A program made the position numbers and the translations under genes. This document shows, piece after piece, positions 15,897 through 23,202 of a stretch of DNA of 33,745 nt. The stretch lies in the IMG/VR virus record IMGVR_UViG_3300042863_001878, positions 1-33,745 of that record; one strand, 5' to 3'. Under the pieces are notes generated by a model, which made no database searches, had not been told where the DNA came from, and was given only the letters and a program-made list of their open reading frames with translations. How positions within the stretch are numbered: the stretch's first letter is position 1; every line of letters begins with the position of its first letter. This stretch comes from a virus.

Positions 15897-16198
15897 GTAG
15901 ATCACAACCCAAAGTCTTACTAGAACTAGTAGACAAGAAAACATATAAATGCGACCAAGTAGTCGAGGCTGCTGGCATTTGGGCTGTGTTTTACGACGGA
16001 CAATCTATTAACCTAAAGTCACAGCATTACCTAGATAATTTAGCTACGCCAAAGTACAAAAAAACAAGTTTTAGTAATCCGGGACATGCACGTAATTTAT
16101 GTCGTAAATTAAACTCACAATTTAAAACTGATAAGTTTACCGTAGTGTTTATGAACTCGGGTAGTGTGGTGTACCCCGATGACCAACAAGTCAACTAA
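15893..16198 (+). CDS. Unknown small basic protein
   Basis: 101 residues, ATGA overlap. Beta-rich with GIWAVFYDGQSINLKSQHYL and a basic helix (PGHARNLCRKLNSQFKTDKF). The last 20 bp overlap the next gene. Not recognised. Confidence 0.6.
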   Translation: MSRSQPKVLLELVDKKTYKCDQVVEAAGIWAVFYDGQSINLKSQHYLDNLATPKYKKTSFSNPGHARNLCRKLNSQFKTDKFTVVFMNSGSVVYPDDQQVN

Positions 16199-16580
16199 GC
16201 AGAAAATAACTGAAGCTGTATTATCTGAGATTCCAAAATCACATAGAATATACCACGAGCTACCAATTGAAGATGTAGTTTTCAAATGGTGGCAAACTGG
16301 CAGACAAGAAGGCCTGCGTTTGACCGAAGCAGGCTTAACTGCCTTTCAATTAGCAGAAATAGAATTCTATGACTATGAGTTTAAGCAAGATGGGCAAAGC
16401 TATCACAACTTTGTGATGGAACTAAACAAGAAAATAAAATGCCCATACTACATAGGCGTGAATCAAAAAGAAAAGACCAAATCGTTCTATATAAGAATCT
16501 TTGATAGTAAAACAGCAATGATGCTAGGTCTATATGGAAACTTACAAGATTATCTAGCATCAGTAAAAATAAAAAGATAA
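16179..16580 (+). CDS. Unknown protein, end of the small-gene operon
   Basis: 133 residues from ATG 16179, inside the end of the previous gene. A GTG at 16164 is a less likely start. Has RLTEAGLTAFQLAEIEFYDY and a C-terminal CPYYIGVNQKEKTKSFYIRI, likely an alpha/beta fold that places the protein under 'conserved phage, unknown'. It is convergent with the minus-strand gene 2 bp downstream. Confidence 0.65.
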   Translation: MTNKSTKQKITEAVLSEIPKSHRIYHELPIEDVVFKWWQTGRQEGLRLTEAGLTAFQLAEIEFYDYEFKQDGQSYHNFVMELNKKIKCPYYIGVNQKEKTKSFYIRIFDSKTAMMLGLYGNLQDYLASVKIKR

Positions 16581-16581
16581 C

Positions 16582-17073
16582 TTAATACCAGTGACCTTCA
16601 TTACGCATTCGTTTTATGAAAGTCAAGTAAGTGCTACACACCCCATAACATCTTAGTTTTACTGTACTGAACATACCTCTATCTTGAATCTCGGGTAAAA
16701 ATATCACACTGTTATTATTAATAGGAACAGTTCCTGGTGTGATTAGTTTACCGTTGCTTGCAGTAGCATATGGTGGAGGTGGAGTAGATGCCCCAAAGAT
16801 AAAATAGTTAGGATACAGATTAATTGATTGTGTTGTAAACCAGTTATATGTAGCTTGATCCTGACAATTAATCCAAAATCTATTACCTTGCAAGTAGGCG
16901 TCACTGACTTCTATCAGATCATTTGCAGTTCCTACATGTAGTTTGTTGTTGACTCTCCACACATCTACCATACAAGAAAACCCATTATTAAACGCCGTTC
17001 CAATTTGATTGGGAGTGTTGGCTTTTTCGTAGTTTTGCCCGTCGTAGATTCCTTGATAAGATATGTATAACAT
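16582..17073 (-). CDS. Glycerophosphodiesterase-like protein, catalytic residues lost
   Basis: 163 residues. The first 80 resemble the start of glycerophosphodiester-phosphodiesterase/PI-PLC-like TIM barrels: ISYQGIYDGQNYEKANTP, GFSCMVDVW, KLHVGTAND and YLQGNRFWINCQDQ. In active relatives these read roughly SHRG, (E)-x-DVW and GHD. Here the first His is Tyr (Y6), the Glu is Met (M35) and the second His is Thr (T49). The protein is also short for a full barrel, so it is probably a non-catalytic binding or structural protein. The start lies just after a TAAATACT motif on the same strand, with no ribosome-binding site. Confidence 0.6.
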   Translation of the reverse strand: MLYISYQGIYDGQNYEKANTPNQIGTAFNNGFSCMVDVWRVNNKLHVGTANDLIEVSDAYLQGNRFWINCQDQATYNWFTTQSINLYPNYFIFGASTPPPPYATASNGKLITPGTVPINNNSVIFLPEIQDRGMFSTVKLRCYGVCSTYLTFIKRMRNEGHWY

Positions 17074-17086
17074 GTAGTATTTATTA
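17074..17086 (-). promoter_or_regulatory. T4-late-like promoter motif for the phosphodiesterase-like gene
   Basis: On the minus strand, TAATAAATACTAC runs directly into the ATG at 17073. TAAATA resembles the T4 late -10 element. The start would fall at or near the ATG, giving a leaderless mRNA. Confidence 0.45.
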
Positions 17087-17183
17087 AAATGGGAAAGAAC
17101 TCGTCAACGAAACAACAGGCTACCGCGTTATATATATGTAGACACAAAAATCTACGATTTCATAAACTTAAAGGAAACCTAAC

Positions 17184-17468
17184 ATGAAAAATATCGCAAT
17201 CGCTCTTATCGCCTCTTTCGGTATCGCTACCGCTTTCGCACAAGCTGCCAAGCAACCAGAGAATATTGGTAAAACAGCACCGGCAGCGGCTCCTGCTCCG
17301 GCAGCTCCTGCAAAAGCTGAAGCACCAAAGACTGAAATGAAGTTGGCTAAGAAGAAGGAGGATGCTAAGGCTGCTCCCAAAGCAGATGCCACTAAAAGCC
17401 CTGGCCAGGACAAAAAGGCTGCAACAGCACCTGCTCCAAAAGCAGACGCAAAGCCAGCCGCTAAGTGA
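17184..17468 (+). CDS. Secreted Ala/Pro/Lys-rich protein
   Basis: 94 residues with a clear Sec signal peptide (KNIAIALIASFGIATAFAQA, cleavage after AFA). The mature part is low-complexity Ala, Pro and Lys (APAPAAPAKAEAPK and similar), likely disordered and periplasmic. The start has AAGGA about 9 nt upstream. Similar short periplasmic proteins are, as I recall, common in Burkholderiales, a weak hint to the host. The 110 bases upstream hold no clear promoter, only a weak hairpin (GTAGA/TCTAC, 17138-17155). Confidence 0.75.
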   Translation: MKNIAIALIASFGIATAFAQAAKQPENIGKTAPAAAPAPAAPAKAEAPKTEMKLAKKKEDAKAAPKADATKSPGQDKKAATAPAPKADAKPAAK

Positions 17469-17661
17469 AGTAGACTATAACGATGATGACTACGGTGAGG
17501 AGTTTGATCTTCATCGTAGTTATGGTAGACCTAAACTAATTAAAGCAAAGAATCTTTGGGATAATGATACAGAATTACCCGATCATATCACTAAACGACT
17601 GGCTGAGATTAGAGAGCAAGCTCTACAAAAATTTCGAGAAACGTGCTATAATAAGGCATAA
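17386..17661 (+). CDS. Acidic small protein with uncertain start
   Basis: The well-formed part begins after the secreted gene's stop (DYNDDDYGEEFDLHRSYGRP, then KAKNLWDNDTELPDHITKRL) and ends at 17661. No ATG, GTG or TTG exists in this frame between 17389 and the acidic region. The start must therefore be ATG 17386 (or 17362) inside the secreted gene, or the frame is entered by a +1 frameshift near the TGA at 17466. No well-placed ribosome-binding site supports 17386. Function unknown. Confidence 0.4.
   Translation: MPLKALARTKRLQQHLLQKQTQSQPLSEVDYNDDDYGEEFDLHRSYGRPKLIKAKNLWDNDTELPDHITKRLAEIREQALQKFRETCYNKA
17647..17652 (+). promoter_or_regulatory. Extended -10 promoter element
   Basis: TGC-TATAAT with no good -35 17 bp upstream. 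A short hairpin (AAGTAG 17665-17670 / CTACTT 17679-17684) lies in the leader before the gene at 17723, which has AGGAG 8 nt before its start. Confidence 0.45.
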
Positions 17662-17722
17662 ATAAAGTAGTTAGAGTTCTACTTAAAAACTCAACACTTA
17701 AACACACACATAGGAGATAAAC

Positions 17723-17992
17723 ATGTTTAACACAGCAACTTACGCCTTTATTGACGGCGTTTCAGACTTCAAAAAGAAATTCGTAGAACAAACAGTTCAA
17801 CACGAAGGCATCAAAAATGCAATGAATTCATTCGTTGATGCACAAGCAAAATATACTAAATCAGCCGCAGATGCAGGAATGCAATCAGCTATGGCTTTGG
17901 GTATGATTTTCACAAGCAAAGATTTCTATACACAATTAGCTGACCAGTACAAAGCAATGGTTCCAGCTTTCAATCAAAAGAAGGCTAAGTAA
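17723..17992 (+). CDS. Small helical protein, phasin-like composition
   Basis: 89 residues, mostly helical and Ala/Lys/Gln-rich (TYAFIDGVSDFKKKFVEQTV; NSFVDAQAKYTKSAADAG). The pattern of an amphipathic helical bundle resembles phasins, but no specific motif supports that. Strong ribosome-binding site (AGGAG). It heads an operon of very small genes that runs to 18629. Confidence 0.6.
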   Translation: MFNTATYAFIDGVSDFKKKFVEQTVQHEGIKNAMNSFVDAQAKYTKSAADAGMQSAMALGMIFTSKDFYTQLADQYKAMVPAFNQKKAK

Positions 17993-17994
17993 TT

Positions 17995-18159
17995 ATGAAA
18001 CTTTTAGGAATGCTAATAGCGTTCCTAGGTTTCTCTACAGACACCTACGGAACAGCACTAGAAAAATACATAGTAGGCAGAAACCCACAAGATGTGGGCG
18101 ACATAGATCGTTTGACATACGAATTTCATCGCAAACAATCAGATTGGAGATTTCTATGA
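17995..18159 (+). CDS. Very small phage protein
   Basis: 54 residues starting 2 bp after the previous stop. A short hydrophobic N-terminus (KLLGMLIAFLGF) could be a membrane anchor. It is followed by a polar part (RNPQDVGDIDRLTYEFHRKQ). Not recognised. Confidence 0.55.
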   Translation: MKLLGMLIAFLGFSTDTYGTALEKYIVGRNPQDVGDIDRLTYEFHRKQSDWRFL

Positions 18160-18230
18160 AAGAATTTTTTCGTAGTATACTTGAAGCCATTCAATCTTTT
18201 AAAAAATACAAAGCGAGTAAACTAAAATGA
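18156..18230 (+). CDS. Micro-ORF, 24 residues
   Basis: ATGA overlaps on both sides place it in the operon. An amphipathic basic helix (MKEFFRSILEAIQSFKKYKA). Support is position and coupling only. Confidence 0.4.
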   Translation: MKEFFRSILEAIQSFKKYKASKLK

Positions 18231-18346
18231 ATCAATGGCAACCGATGACCGATGAAGATTGGGAATGGGTTAATCATGGCACATTACCAAAACCCGTTGA
18301 CATTCCAGTCAACACAAAATACAATAAACACACATACACTTTTTAA
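18227..18346 (+). CDS. Small acidic protein, 39 residues
   Basis: ATGA overlap with the micro-ORF before it. The N-terminus is Trp and acid rich (NQWQPMTDEDWEWVNHG). Not recognised; reality is supported by coupling. Confidence 0.5.
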   Translation: MNQWQPMTDEDWEWVNHGTLPKPVDIPVNTKYNKHTYTF

Positions 18347-18356
18347 GGAAAATAAA

Positions 18357-18629
18357 ATGACAGACTTTACACCAAAACTACCCGAAGTAAAATTCAACAA
18401 GAATGGTTATGAACTCAGAACAGATATCTTAGCTATGGCTAAAGACATGGTTCAATCAGAATATTCTATGAAATTTCATGGTTGGGAAATGAGCGCCAAG
18501 CGTGACGAAAAAACAGGTCAACTTGTATCTACAGTTGAAATGCCACAGTTCCCAGGACTTGAAAAGATCCTAGAGACTGCTGGAAAGATGTACGAATTTG
18601 TTAATCAAAGTACACAGTCTAAAAAGTAA
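18357..18629 (+). CDS. Unknown small protein
   Basis: 90 residues from ATG 18357, preceded by AAGGA at normal distance. Starts MTDFTPKLPEVKFNKNGYEL, with an amphipathic helix (TDILAMAKDMVQSEYSMKFH) next and a final FPGLEKILETAGKMYEFVNQ. Shows the same helical style as the product at 17723 and may be related. Function unknown. Followed by a terminator. Confidence 0.65.
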   Translation: MTDFTPKLPEVKFNKNGYELRTDILAMAKDMVQSEYSMKFHGWEMSAKRDEKTGQLVSTVEMPQFPGLEKILETAGKMYEFVNQSTQSKK

Positions 18630-18649
18630 TACTGTTGTATTCAAACAAC

Positions 18650-18673
18650 AGCCCTGCTAGTCGGGGCTTTTTT
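18650..18673 (+). terminator. Rho-independent terminator
   Basis: AGCCC (18650-18654) pairs with GGGCT (18664-18668) and six T follow. A second hairpin just before it (CTGTTGT 18632-18638 / ACAACAG 18645-18651) overlaps the base of the terminator stem. The two may be mutually exclusive. Confidence 0.75.
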
Positions 18674-18684
18674 GCATCCAAAAT

Positions 18685-18713
18685 TTGACAATAATTGGAT
18701 TTGGGCTTATAAT
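18685..18713 (+). promoter_or_regulatory. Promoter of the TTGACAATAA(A/T)T class
   Basis: TTGACA at 18685-18690, a 17-bp spacer with GGATTTGGGC, then TATAAT at 18708-18713. It lies just after a terminator and drives the gene at 18744. Confidence 0.85.
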
Positions 18714-18743
18714 ACATGTATTGAATCGATAAAAGGAACTGAA

Positions 18744-18983
18744 ATGACTGAATTTGAATCTAAGTGCTATGGTATGTCTGAGTCTGATATCCGTACACAG
18801 TACATGGAAAGCATCACTGCTAAGTTTTCTGGTCTGGAAATGGTTGTGATGGGCATCATGAGTGACTGCCAAGAAATGATGGCAATGGGCACTGGTCCTC
18901 GCTCTGTTGAACACGTTCGTAAGCAAATGAACGTTGCTAAGTTCATCCTGTCTGAAATGATGGATGCCAAGCAAGCGGCTTGA
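18744..18983 (+). CDS. Met-rich small protein
   Basis: 79 residues, with AAGGA upstream of ATG 18744. Helical and rich in methionine (LEMVVMGIMSDCQEMMAMGT), ending in a helix (RKQMNVAKFILSEMMDAKQA). Its TGA stop lies inside the next promoter's -35 box. Likely an early phage protein given its promoter; function unknown. Confidence 0.6.
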   Translation: MTEFESKCYGMSESDIRTQYMESITAKFSGLEMVVMGIMSDCQEMMAMGTGPRSVEHVRKQMNVAKFILSEMMDAKQAA

Positions 18984-19008
18984 CAATAAATAGGTATTGT
19001 GCTACAAT
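18980..19008 (+). promoter_or_regulatory. Promoter of the TTGACAATAAAT class
   Basis: TTGACA at 18980-18985, which contains the previous gene's TGA stop. Then ATAAAT, a 17-bp spacer and TACAAT at 19003-19008. Confidence 0.8.
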
Positions 19009-19042
19009 ACTTGTATTGAAACTGATAAACAGGACTAACAAA

Positions 19043-19687
19043 ATGGCTCGCTTTCAACGCCCGATTCTGAACTTTATTGCCGACGATGTGTGGGCGGCAA
19101 GTTGTGCGGCTCAACGCATCAACGGTGCCTACATCAAACAGGTCCCTGTTGACCAAAAGGGTGACACCAATCGTCAAATCGTTGACATGTTTCTTGGTCA
19201 ACCTGATCTGATCCAACAAGCAGACCGCGACCTCGCCGAGAAGGTTCGCACGTACTACAAAGGCTTTACCTTTAAGATCCTGAAGGGTATCAAGCTGAGT
19301 GATTTTGACAACACCGCAATGGTTATCGCTAACCGTGATACGATTGAATCTAACTATGACCTCGCTGTCATTTGTTCTCTCCCTAGTTGCTATGAACGCG
19401 GTTCCAAGCGTGACCAACTGAACCAACGACTTGATTTTGCTAACGGCGGTACCGTCGGTTTACCCGGCAATAAAATTCGCATTGAAGGTGCTGAGGTTAT
19501 CAAGTGCAATTTTTCTCAACAATATAACACTCACTTTGTGTCCTGTATCACAAAGGAAGACCAAGTGGTGTTCTTTGCACTGCGCAAAGATGTACCGGTT
19601 GGTCAAGTTATCAACATCGAAGGTACTGTCAAGGTACATCGTGACCGCAACACTACTCAACTCAACCGTGCAAAGGTTTATTACTAA
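19043..19687 (+). CDS. Unknown protein, possibly OB-like C-terminus
   Basis: 214 residues. ATG 19043 has AGGA upstream at normal spacing; the longer ORF would run through the promoter. The N-terminus is helical (ADDVWAASCAAQRINGAYIK). The C-terminus is beta-rich (VPVGQVINIEGTVKVHRDRN), suggestive of an OB-like barrel and nucleic-acid binding, but this is a guess. GC-richer codons than the neighbours may reflect a different origin. Strong early-type promoter. Confidence 0.6.
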   Translation: MARFQRPILNFIADDVWAASCAAQRINGAYIKQVPVDQKGDTNRQIVDMFLGQPDLIQQADRDLAEKVRTYYKGFTFKILKGIKLSDFDNTAMVIANRDTIESNYDLAVICSLPSCYERGSKRDQLNQRLDFANGGTVGLPGNKIRIEGAEVIKCNFSQQYNTHFVSCITKEDQVVFFALRKDVPVGQVINIEGTVKVHRDRNTTQLNRAKVYY

Positions 19688-19688
19688 A

Positions 19689-19895
19689 ATGCAAATTCAA
19701 TTCAAACACAAACATCAAGTCAAAATTGCTGACCTTTTGTGGGAAGCTCAAGATGAAGCTTCTGTTAATTTGATTCTAAAAACATTTGGGCATGATGCCC
19801 GGGTAGTGTACAACATGATGATTGCATCTAGTATGGATCAAGTGACTGACACCAATCTTGCCGAACAGGCATTGAACAAGATTTTTAAGGAGTAA
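19689..19895 (+). CDS. Unknown small protein
   Basis: 68 residues, starting 1 bp after the previous stop without a clear ribosome-binding site. Helical (QVKIADLLWEAQDEASVNLI; TNLAEQALNKIFKE). Not recognised. Confidence 0.55.
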   Translation: MQIQFKHKHQVKIADLLWEAQDEASVNLILKTFGHDARVVYNMMIASSMDQVTDTNLAEQALNKIFKE

Positions 19896-19897
19896 AT

Positions 19898-20308
19898 ATG
19901 GGACTCGATATGTATGCATACGCTGGTCGTTCCGGCCAACGTGATGAATTTTATGAGAAGGCTCAATGGAACGAAGATACTAAAGAATTTGATAGTCCGA
20001 TTTCTAAACCAGTTGAACTTGCGTACTGGCGCAAACACCCTTCGTTGCATGGTTGGATGGAACAACTGTGGCAAAAACGTAATCCTGATGACGTGTCCAG
20101 TTTCAATGGTATTGAACTTGAACTAACTTGGGAAGATGTTGATGACCTTGAGCAAGCGGTTCGACATGGACAGCTTCCGTTTACTGAAGGATTCTTCTTT
20201 GGTAAGCCTGCTGATAATGTTTACTACGAAGAAGACCTCAAGTTTTGTGTTGATGCTAAGGCAGAATTGTTTTTAGGCTTCAAAGTATTTTACAATTCAA
20301 GTTGGTGA
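19898..20308 (+). CDS. Conserved 'MGLDMY' family protein
   Basis: 136 residues with AAGGAG 7 nt upstream. The N-terminus MGLDMYAYAG, then ELAYWRKHPSLHGWMEQLW and the C-terminal GFFFGKPADNVYYEEDL define a conserved family. I recall it from phages and bacteria; some members are labelled phosphoglycerate kinase, apparently without basis. Cytoplasmic, function unknown. Acidic C-terminal half. Confidence 0.7.
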   Translation: MGLDMYAYAGRSGQRDEFYEKAQWNEDTKEFDSPISKPVELAYWRKHPSLHGWMEQLWQKRNPDDVSSFNGIELELTWEDVDDLEQAVRHGQLPFTEGFFFGKPADNVYYEEDLKFCVDAKAELFLGFKVFYNSSW

Positions 20309-20314
20309 TTGGGG

Positions 20315-20343
20315 TTGACAATAAATCGGCTCGGTGCTATAAT
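20315..20343 (+). promoter_or_regulatory. Promoter for DNA ligase
   Basis: TTGACA at 20315-20320 followed by ATAAAT, a 17-bp spacer, and TATAAT at 20338-20343 with an extended TGC. The ligase start has AAGGA 7 nt upstream. Confidence 0.85.
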
Positions 20344-20371
20344 ACTTGTATAGATTGATTAAAGGACACAC

Positions 20372-21718
20372 ATGTCAGCTAGTTGGATTATCAAACTGAA
20401 CGAATCAGATAGCCGTCTTCACAAAGAGGACGTTCTCAAGCAGGCTCTTGAGGCTGCTACACTTGGCAGTACTAATGCACAAGTATTTTTAGGCTTGCTC
20501 AAAGCTTGCTACAATCCATATGTTACATTTGGTGTCAAACAAATTCCCGATACTGTAGGTATAGTTGGCGCTGAGAACCCTTGGCAGGCATTTAATGAAC
20601 TACTACTTCAATTATCTCAGCGCCAACTGACTGGTCATGCCGCACGTGATGCTATTCAAGAAATTGCAGAACGGTTTAACAGTGAAGAATGGAATACATT
20701 CTGTGCTCCTGTACTGCGCCGCGACATGCGGGCAGGTATCTCGTCAACTACTATCAATAAAATCTGTAAAAAGACAGACTACGAAATTCCCTTGTTCGGT
20801 TGCCAACTAGCAACTAATAGTGAGGGCCGCCCTGAAATGAAGGGCAACAAACGACTTGAGCCTAAGCTTGATGGCGTTCGTGTATTGATGACTGTTATCC
20901 CTAGCGACTTTGGGCTTACTGTAGTTAGCTATAGCCGAAACGGCAAAGTCTTTGAGAACTTTACACACATCGAAGAACAAATTTCATTGAACTGGACAAC
21001 GATGGTACGTGCATGTGCCGGTGTCGATCAAGGTCGTAGTCTTATTGACGGGTTCGTACTTGACGGTGAAGTGATCGGTAACACATTCCAAGAACTTATG
21101 CGCCAAGCACGCCGTAAAACTGACGTTCAAGCGGATGACAGTGTTTTCAACATCTTTGATATTGTACCATTGAATGAATTCCGTGAAGGACATTGGAATG
21201 CTCAACTGAAAAAGCGTATTGCTTTGCTTGACAATATGCGTCCAGTAATTCAAAATATGCCTAATGTCGAATTACTACCACACATCATGGTTGATCTTGA
21301 TACTGCCGCAGGCAAAGACCAACTAGAGCGTTATGCCAAAGACAACGTGAACGCAGGCTTTGAGGGTATCATGATTAAAAACATGGATGCACCTTATCTG
21401 TGTAAGCGTAGCACTGATTGGATGAAGTGGAAGCCAACTATCACGGTAGACTTAGAGGTCGTAGGTGTCGAAGAAGGCACTGGTCGCAATGTCGGGCGTT
21501 TGGGCGCACTTGTTTGTGCAGGTGTAGATGACGGAAAAGAAATCTCAGTCAACGTGGGTAGTGGGTTTAGCGATACTGACCGAGACGATTATTGGACTAA
21601 CCGCAATATGGTTATTGGTCGAACTGCTGAGGTATTGTGCGATGTGATTACACAGAATCAAGATGGTACCTACAGTTTGCGTTTCCCTCGCTTTGTTAGA
21701 TTTAGGGATGACAAATGA
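20372..21718 (+). CDS. ATP-dependent DNA ligase
   Basis: 448 residues of the T4/T7-type ATP-dependent DNA ligase family, sealing nicks in replication and repair. The nucleotidyl Lys motif is LEPKLDGVRV (K-x-DG-x-R). Motif III region reads FVLDGEVI, motif IV GFEGIMIKN and motif V DWMKWKP. The C-terminal domain (VNVGSGFSDTDRD) is the OB-fold. The N-terminal 150 residues match the DNA-binding region of T4-type ligases in length. Partner of the 5'-3' exonuclease. It overlaps the next gene by ATGA. Confidence 0.92.
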   Translation: MSASWIIKLNESDSRLHKEDVLKQALEAATLGSTNAQVFLGLLKACYNPYVTFGVKQIPDTVGIVGAENPWQAFNELLLQLSQRQLTGHAARDAIQEIAERFNSEEWNTFCAPVLRRDMRAGISSTTINKICKKTDYEIPLFGCQLATNSEGRPEMKGNKRLEPKLDGVRVLMTVIPSDFGLTVVSYSRNGKVFENFTHIEEQISLNWTTMVRACAGVDQGRSLIDGFVLDGEVIGNTFQELMRQARRKTDVQADDSVFNIFDIVPLNEFREGHWNAQLKKRIALLDNMRPVIQNMPNVELLPHIMVDLDTAAGKDQLERYAKDNVNAGFEGIMIKNMDAPYLCKRSTDWMKWKPTITVDLEVVGVEEGTGRNVGRLGALVCAGVDDGKEISVNVGSGFSDTDRDDYWTNRNMVIGRTAEVLCDVITQNQDGTYSLRFPRFVRFRDDK

Positions 21719-21858
21719 ATAAAGAAAAAATTATTTCATATCAAGTACAGTGGTCTCAACCTTACACTGAATGGGTTGAAGTCAAATTAGAAGAAACGGT
21801 CGATGTAACCGATTTCAAAGAAGCAAATGAACTTATCGAAAGGATTAAAAAGTTATGA
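21715..21858 (+). CDS. Small acidic protein, 47 residues
   Basis: ATGA overlap with ligase. A beta-hairpin-like N-terminus (ISYQVQWSQPYTEWVEVKLE) precedes an acidic helix (DFKEANELIERIKKL). Not recognised. Confidence 0.55.
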   Translation: MNKEKIISYQVQWSQPYTEWVEVKLEETVDVTDFKEANELIERIKKL

Positions 21859-22031
21859 TTAAGATGCTATTGATTTTTGGATTGTTATTCGCAGGGTTCT
21901 ATATGGGCATACAGGCACTTAGAACATTACAAGAAAAGGAAGTCTGGGGATTGACAAAAATGATAGGGTATAGTATACTGTGTTCACTGTTGACGATTGT
22001 AGTGTTGGCTTCAATCGTTGTCGTTTTTTAA
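21855..22031 (+). CDS. Small two-pass membrane protein
   Basis: 58 residues, ATGA overlap. Two membrane segments: about residues 3-20 (MLLIFGLLFAGFYMGIQA) and 38-57 (YSILCSLLTIVVLASIVVVF), with a charged loop between. Function unknown. The codons for its middle contain a strong internal promoter (21951-21979). Confidence 0.6.
   Translation: MIKMLLIFGLLFAGFYMGIQALRTLQEKEVWGLTKMIGYSILCSLLTIVVLASIVVVF
21951..21979 (+). promoter_or_regulatory. Intragenic promoter for the SPFH lipoprotein
   Basis: TTGACA at 21951-21956, a 17-bp spacer, then TATACT at 21974-21979, inside the coding region of the two-pass membrane gene. It would drive 22040 and the SPFH gene. Confidence 0.6.
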
Positions 22032-22039
22032 GGAATCAT

Positions 22040-22126
22040 ATGATCAATGATCGTTGGCTTAGGCCCTTGTATTTTGCATTGGGTTTTGTTTTTTGTTTTT
22101 ATCTTTTTTCTACTGGAGTTATTTAA
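22040..22126 (+). CDS. Micro membrane protein, 28 residues
   Basis: Strong AAGGA 5 nt upstream of ATG 22040. Almost the whole peptide is one membrane helix (LYFALGFVFCFYLFSTGVI). It abuts the SPFH gene (TAAATG). A small partner of the SPFH protein is possible. Confidence 0.45.
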   Translation: MINDRWLRPLYFALGFVFCFYLFSTGVI

Positions 22127-22924
22127 ATGAATCGTTATTTTAAACTTGGCATTGTTGCCACCGCAGTTGCATTGACTTCTGCATGTACTCGTATTGAGAC
22201 TGGTGAGGTCGGTGTGCGAGTTGGCTTTGACAAACAGGTACAGCCAGGTGAGCTTATGCCTGGTTCGTTCAATCAGACATTCATCGGTGATGTGCTTACA
22301 TTCCCGGTCAAGGATGTTAACGTGGTCTTGGAGAATATGACTCCGGTGGCCAAGGACAACTCAACCATGAAAGACTTTGATGCTGTAGTTGTTTACAACA
22401 TCAATTCACAGAATGTTGCCGAACTTTATTCAACCAAGAACAAATCGTTTCACGCTGAATTCAAAGGTGACACCTATGTAATGTACAACTATGTGGTTCA
22501 GAATGCTCGTAATGCTATCTACAAAGCCGCACGAAAGTACGAAGCATTAGACATGGCAGACAACCGCACTGACATGGAAAACTACATCAAGGAAGAAATT
22601 GTTCGCAACCTTGCTGAAGAAAAGTTGGACGGTTCGATTATGATTAGTCAGGTTATGATTCGTAATGTGTTGCCTTCTGACACTGTTGTTGAAAGTGCCA
22701 ACGCATTGGTTCGTAGTAAGAACGAACTCAAGCAGAAGGAAGTTGAAGTTAAGACCGCTGAAGCTGAAAGCCGTCGTATGGCAGCATTGGCTAATAACTC
22801 AGGTGCTAGTATTGCATTCATGCAAGCACAGGCCATGTTGAATATCTCAGAAGGTATTAAGAACGGTCAAGTACAGACTATTGTGGTGCCAAGCAACTTC
22901 AATGCATTGATGATGCCTAAATAA
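22127..22924 (+). CDS. SPFH/band-7 (prohibitin-like) lipoprotein
   Basis: 265 residues. The N-terminus is a lipoprotein signal with the lipobox TSAC (Cys20), so it is probably lipidated and sits in the periplasm. The body follows the band-7/SPFH plan: ETGEVGVRVGFDKQVQPGEL, then FPVKDVNVVLENMTPVAKDN, VVYNINSQNVAEL and a long helical C-part (NELKQKEVEVKTAEAESRRM). SPFH proteins form membrane rings and modulate FtsH-type proteases (for example HflKC). A phage copy may alter host membrane proteolysis or envelope stress. Behind an internal promoter. Confidence 0.85.
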   Translation: MNRYFKLGIVATAVALTSACTRIETGEVGVRVGFDKQVQPGELMPGSFNQTFIGDVLTFPVKDVNVVLENMTPVAKDNSTMKDFDAVVVYNINSQNVAELYSTKNKSFHAEFKGDTYVMYNYVVQNARNAIYKAARKYEALDMADNRTDMENYIKEEIVRNLAEEKLDGSIMISQVMIRNVLPSDTVVESANALVRSKNELKQKEVEVKTAEAESRRMAALANNSGASIAFMQAQAMLNISEGIKNGQVQTIVVPSNFNALMMPK

Positions 22925-22929
22925 TCACA

Positions 22930-23202
22930 ATGAATCTTGCTGACTATTTTGCACTAAACAGATATCACGGCAAGTATCAAATAGGAGACCGTATCATTGG
23001 AAAATGGCACGGTATCCCATTTGTGGGAACAGTATACAACGATAGCGTAGTCTCTGAAATTGAGGGGCCGAAGCTATCAGTGCATTCTGATTTGCCTATC
23101 AAGTATAAAGATAAGTACTATAACATTATCAACCCCAAGCACAAAGATATACGCAAACTTAAGGAAATAGGAGAAAAAGATGGTAACAATCGTAAAGCAT
23201 GA
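22930..23202 (+). CDS. Unknown small basic protein
   Basis: 90 residues. Looks folded: DYFALNRYHGKYQIGDRIIG, then KWHGIPFVGTVYND and a Lys-rich C-terminus. The sequence pattern is familiar from large myoviruses but has no function I can name. The last 23 bp overlap the next gene. Confidence 0.65.
   Translation: MNLADYFALNRYHGKYQIGDRIIGKWHGIPFVGTVYNDSVVSEIEGPKLSVHSDLPIKYKDKYYNIINPKHKDIRKLKEIGEKDGNNRKA

Noticed and set aside
18767-19426. 219-residue minus-strand ORF
   Set aside because: It is antisense to two well-supported plus-strand genes and crosses a strong promoter.
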